64,000 nucleotides of DNA from contig CALVDO010000011.1 in assembly GCA_944326355.1 (NCBI GenBank), positions 1 to 64,000 on the forward strand. The letters are read 5' to 3'. This stretch comes from an uncultured Bacteroidales bacterium (GTDB lineage Bacteria > Bacteroidota > Bacteroidia > Bacteroidales > UBA932). A model generated the notes under the pieces. It did not search any database and had not been told where the DNA came from. It saw only the letters and a list, made by a program, of their open reading frames with translations. Shown here piece by piece: positions 61,423 to 64,000 of this stretch (its first letter is position 1; each line of letters begins with the position of its first letter). The position numbers and the translations under genes are program-made.

Positions 61423-62353
61423 AAAGATACACTTTTACGCCGCTCCGCTGATGGCGGTACTGATGGCGCTTATCACCGTCTCCTGCAGCCAGGACAAAGA
61501 CATCGACACCATGTCATGGGGCAAATGCACCTCTTACGGCGACTTCCTCTGGAAAAAGCATATTCCGGACACTCTGACGCGGGAAATCGTCCTCGAATTC
61601 AACTCCGACGCGGAGCGCTACATGACTTCGCCGGTCGTGTTCGGCATCTTCAGAAAGACTGAGGACGGCAGCCTCGTCCCTGTGGACAATAACGACCTTG
61701 AGGTGTATGTCGACGGAGACAGGAGCGAAGACAACACCATCAGCGTCATGCCTCCGGACGAATCGGTGAAAGTCGGGCTCGTCCTCGGGGACGGGCTTGA
61801 CGCAGGCTCCTTCCACTGGTATCTCAAGACGGTCAGCGACGGGGGTCTCGACCGCATCAACGGCCTGACTGCCGAAGAGTTCGGCAGCAGCGACTCCGCA
61901 CTGATGGAGATTGTGCTCAAGAAGCGCAAGACAATGAATCCGCTTGCAGGCACGCTGCTGGGCATCCTGTCCGCCATAGTGCTGGTACTCGTACTATGGC
62001 TTCTGATTGCCAGACCGATTTTCTATCCTGGATTCAGAGTGAAATCCATATCGCTGAGCGGCCCTGAGCCATATTTCGCCACCCACAGGCTCAAAGGAGC
62101 CAGAAAGCTGGTGCTCACGGCAAAGCCTGAAAGGCAGGGGCTCATGTCGAGACTCTTCTCCGGAAGGATAGTCTACGGAATCAATCCGCTCTGGACCACG
62201 CGGATCGAAATCATCCCGCGAGACGGCCGCAGCATCAGGATCAAGACGCTCGGACCGGAATTCTTCATAATGAGCAAAGTGCTCAAGGTACGCGAAGAAT
62301 ACGAGCTCGAAAACACACGGACCAGAGGCAAGACCCGCATAACGGTATCATGA
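61412..62353 (+). CDS. Lipoprotein-like protein with central TM helix, putative adaptor
   Basis: 313 residues. An N-terminal hydrophobic leader ends at a lipobox-like ALITVSC. About 145 residues of beta-rich, extracytoplasmic sequence follow, then one strong TM (LAGTLLGILSAIVLVLVLWL, about 173-195) and about 110 residues of basic cytoplasmic sequence (KLVLTAKPERQGLMSRLFSG, IEIIPRDGRSIRIKTLG). No family is recognised. Between a secreted vWA protein and an FtsZ-like GTPase, it fits a transmembrane coupler (inference). Whether the Cys is lipidated, or the leader is a first TM, is not clear. A 96-base gap to the next gene holds GC-rich inverted repeats. Confidence 0.75.
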   Translation: MSDKKIHFYAAPLMAVLMALITVSCSQDKDIDTMSWGKCTSYGDFLWKKHIPDTLTREIVLEFNSDAERYMTSPVVFGIFRKTEDGSLVPVDNNDLEVYVDGDRSEDNTISVMPPDESVKVGLVLGDGLDAGSFHWYLKTVSDGGLDRINGLTAEEFGSSDSALMEIVLKKRKTMNPLAGTLLGILSAIVLVLVLWLLIARPIFYPGFRVKSISLSGPEPYFATHRLKGARKLVLTAKPERQGLMSRLFSGRIVYGINPLWTTRIEIIPRDGRSIRIKTLGPEFFIMSKVLKVREEYELENTRTRGKTRITVS

Positions 62354-62449
62354 GCTGCCTTCAGATTGTCCGGCCGGCCCATCGGCAGCAGCCGACAGGC
62401 CGGCTGCCCATAGACATTTAGAAAATAAACACATAAAAAGACACTTACT

Positions 62450-64000
62450 ATGGCCACAAGAATCAAAAGAAGCCTCTTCATAGGCCTTGGTGGAACAGGA
62501 ATGACCTCCCTGCTCCACACCAAAAAGATGTTCATCGACACATACGGAGACGTGCCTCCTATGATCGGATTTCTCGGAATAGACACCGACGGAGGAGCCT
62601 ACAACAAGGGCGTCACCGGCAAATCCGGCGAGAAGATCACCCTCTCTCCGAACGAGCAGCTGCCTATCACCGTCAAAGACGCCAGACCTATCTATGACAT
62701 CAACCGCAGCAGGCTCACATGGCTTCCGGAAAAGAACCTCTACGCCCTCACCGGCATGACCCTCGGAGCGGGAATGGTGCGCTCCAACGGCCGCTTCGCC
62801 TTCACGGTGAACCACGAGAAGGTGGCGAGGAAGGTGCGCGAGATGCTGACTTCCATTTCCAACGCATCCATCTCGTCGGACGACAGATACGAGCTCATCA
62901 GCAACACCACCAACATCTATCTTATCTTCTCCATCGGAGGCGGCACCGGATGCGGAACATTCATCAACATGGCCTATCTTCTTAGAAAGGAGGCGCCGGA
63001 ATGCAAGCTCACGGCATACGCAGTGCTTCCTGACGTGTTCAAGGCGATGGCGCAGCAGTCAATGCCGAGAGTGCGGCCAAACGCCTACGGTGCGATCGTC
63101 GACCTGGACTATCTGATGTCCATGTCCTTCAGCGATGAGCCTTTCACTCTCGAATACCTCGGCAACGACAGCTATGACATCAGGGAAAGGCCATTCAACT
63201 CCGTAATCCTCGTGGACAACCGGAACGAGAACGGCGATGCCTACACCCATGTCGACCAGCTTGCCGAGATGATAAGCCTCGGCCTCGTGACTTCGGCCGG
63301 AGAACTGTCGGACGCAGCCAACAGCATGAGCGACAACCTTGAGAAGGACATCAGCAACGGTGAGATGGACATCCGTGGCAAGAAGGCCTGGGCTGCCGGA
63401 ATGGGAGTTTGCGAGATAATCTACCGCAGTTCCGACCTTAGCCGCTACTATTCAATGAAGGCGGCAAAGCATGTCATCGAGCAGATGCTGAACAGCTGCG
63501 AAGACGCTGACGCCATCGCCAACAATTGGATAGACTCCGTCAACATCCGCGAAAACGAGGGCTGCGACAACGTCATCGACTTCATCTGCGGCAAGGAGCC
63601 GAGATACACCGACTTCAGCATCAACGCACCGGACAATCCCAAGCCGGAGGCCGAGCAGTTCATAGCCAGCAACAGATACCGCGACGAGGAACTGGCGGGG
63701 AAAGTGACGGATCTCAAGACCCGCTCGTCTGAGGCGCTTCAGAAGCTCATGTTCGAGCTCGTCAACAAGGAGTGCGGCATTTCGTCCGCAGCCAATGTGC
63801 TCGCCAGCATCAGATCCCAGATTTCAATCTTCATAGATGAGATCAAGAAGGAGAAGGAGGAGTTTCAGGACATGGAGCCTAAGGCAGTCTCCGCCCTCGA
63901 CATCGCATGTACCGATCTCTCTGACTATGACAGAAAATTCTTCAAGAAGTCGAGCCGCACGGCCGAATATGCTGATGACGTGGTCGAGAAGGCCAAGCAG
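62450..64000 (+). CDS. FtsZ/tubulin-like GTPase (FtsZl family), 3' end off the window
   Basis: 517 codons are visible. The start is ATG 62450 (MATRIKRSLFIGLGGTG). The first loop FIGLGGTGMTSL (10-21) and the tubulin signature SIGGGTGCGTFINMAY (about 161-176) identify the tubulin/FtsZ superfamily, the divergent tubulin_2/FtsZl branch rather than true FtsZ. GTP-binding and the T4 loop are thus present. Residues about 250 onward are helical (KEKEEFQDMEPK, DVVEKAKQ). Known FtsZl genes sit with vWA and other partners and are proposed to act in membrane remodelling. The neighbours here fit: secreted vWA and a TM adaptor. Cell division FtsZ is not expected at this site. The C-terminus and any further operon genes are not seen. 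Confidence 0.85.
   Translation, partial: MATRIKRSLFIGLGGTGMTSLLHTKKMFIDTYGDVPPMIGFLGIDTDGGAYNKGVTGKSGEKITLSPNEQLPITVKDARPIYDINRSRLTWLPEKNLYALTGMTLGAGMVRSNGRFAFTVNHEKVARKVREMLTSISNASISSDDRYELISNTTNIYLIFSIGGGTGCGTFINMAYLLRKEAPECKLTAYAVLPDVFKAMAQQSMPRVRPNAYGAIVDLDYLMSMSFSDEPFTLEYLGNDSYDIRERPFNSVILVDNRNENGDAYTHVDQLAEMISLGLVTSAGELSDAANSMSDNLEKDISNGEMDIRGKKAWAAGMGVCEIIYRSSDLSRYYSMKAAKHVIEQMLNSCEDADAIANNWIDSVNIRENEGCDNVIDFICGKEPRYTDFSINAPDNPKPEAEQFIASNRYRDEELAGKVTDLKTRSSEALQKLMFELVNKECGISSAANVLASIRSQISIFIDEIKKEKEEFQDMEPKAVSALDIACTDLSDYDRKFFKKSSRTAEYADDVVEKAKQ

Noticed and set aside
62450-64000. Cell-division FtsZ
   Set aside because: The glycine-rich motif is shared, but the rest is divergent, the neighbours are vWA and adaptor genes, and no ftsA or mur genes are nearby.

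Overview
The window looks like a chromosome segment of a gut-type Bacteroidales (Bacteroidota) with fairly GC-rich housekeeping DNA. Evidence: a ten-gene Complex I operon with fused nuoCD and no nuoE/F/G, Bacteroidota-style promoters (TAnnTTTG at -7) ahead of many genes, an NADP-type gdhA next to a deoxynucleoside kinase, a class A2-type beta-lactamase and many short-leader lipoproteins. No tRNA, rRNA or CRISPR array was recognised.

Region 1 (1-9.06 kb) is an AT-richer accessory block. It holds a type I restriction-modification operon hsdR-hsdM-hsdS (minus strand, hsdS cut by the window edge), a secreted CHAT caspase-like protease, a DNA-damage-protein-like remnant and a Fic protein whose C-terminal winged helix has been shifted out of frame. 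A near-identical 37-bp promoter-like element lies upstream of hsdR and again upstream of fic, so it brackets the CHAT-fic segment. Region 2 (9.08-21.8 kb) is mixed: alpha/beta hydrolase, MenA plus a CPBP protease, Hsp20, a membrane-anchored MutS-like ATPase, a GNAT-GNAT-nucleotidase triple fusion, a Bcr-type MFS gene with damaged ends, an HdeD-like protein, an orphan cytosine methyltransferase, an HD nucleotidase and a small outer-membrane protein.

Region 3 (21.9-38 kb) is the most interesting. A tight minus-strand operon encodes a stand-alone RyR-domain protein, a two-TM channel with two RCK/TrkA-N-like Rossmann modules and a C-terminal RyR domain, and a 964-residue protein carrying AlbA_2 (Schlafen-like) and WYL domains. 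Together they look like a ligand-gated membrane effector plus a nucleic-acid/regulatory partner. Downstream lie mobile-element scars (Rpn-type nuclease pseudogene, tyrosine recombinase tail, beheaded MATE gene, inverted and direct repeats), then a divergent alcohol dehydrogenase and a 1769-residue DUF4062-STAND NTPase, followed by a DUF169-PAS protein.

Region 4 (38-45.7 kb) has trpS-araC, a second Bcr-type MFS gene, two tandem AraC regulators, the beta-lactamase, a lipoprotein nitroreductase and a TRIC-type channel. Region 5 (45.9-58.6 kb) is the nuo operon, gdhA and the kinase, closed by a strong terminator. Region 6 (58.7-64 kb) has a lipoprotein DNA/RNA endonuclease and, divergent from it, a second candidate system: secreted vWA protein, lipoprotein/TM adaptor and an FtsZ/tubulin-like GTPase running off the window end.

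The candidate undescribed systems are the RyR-channel/AlbA-WYL operon and the vWA/adaptor/FtsZ-like operon. The giant STAND protein is a possible third. Functions assigned to them are inference from domain content.
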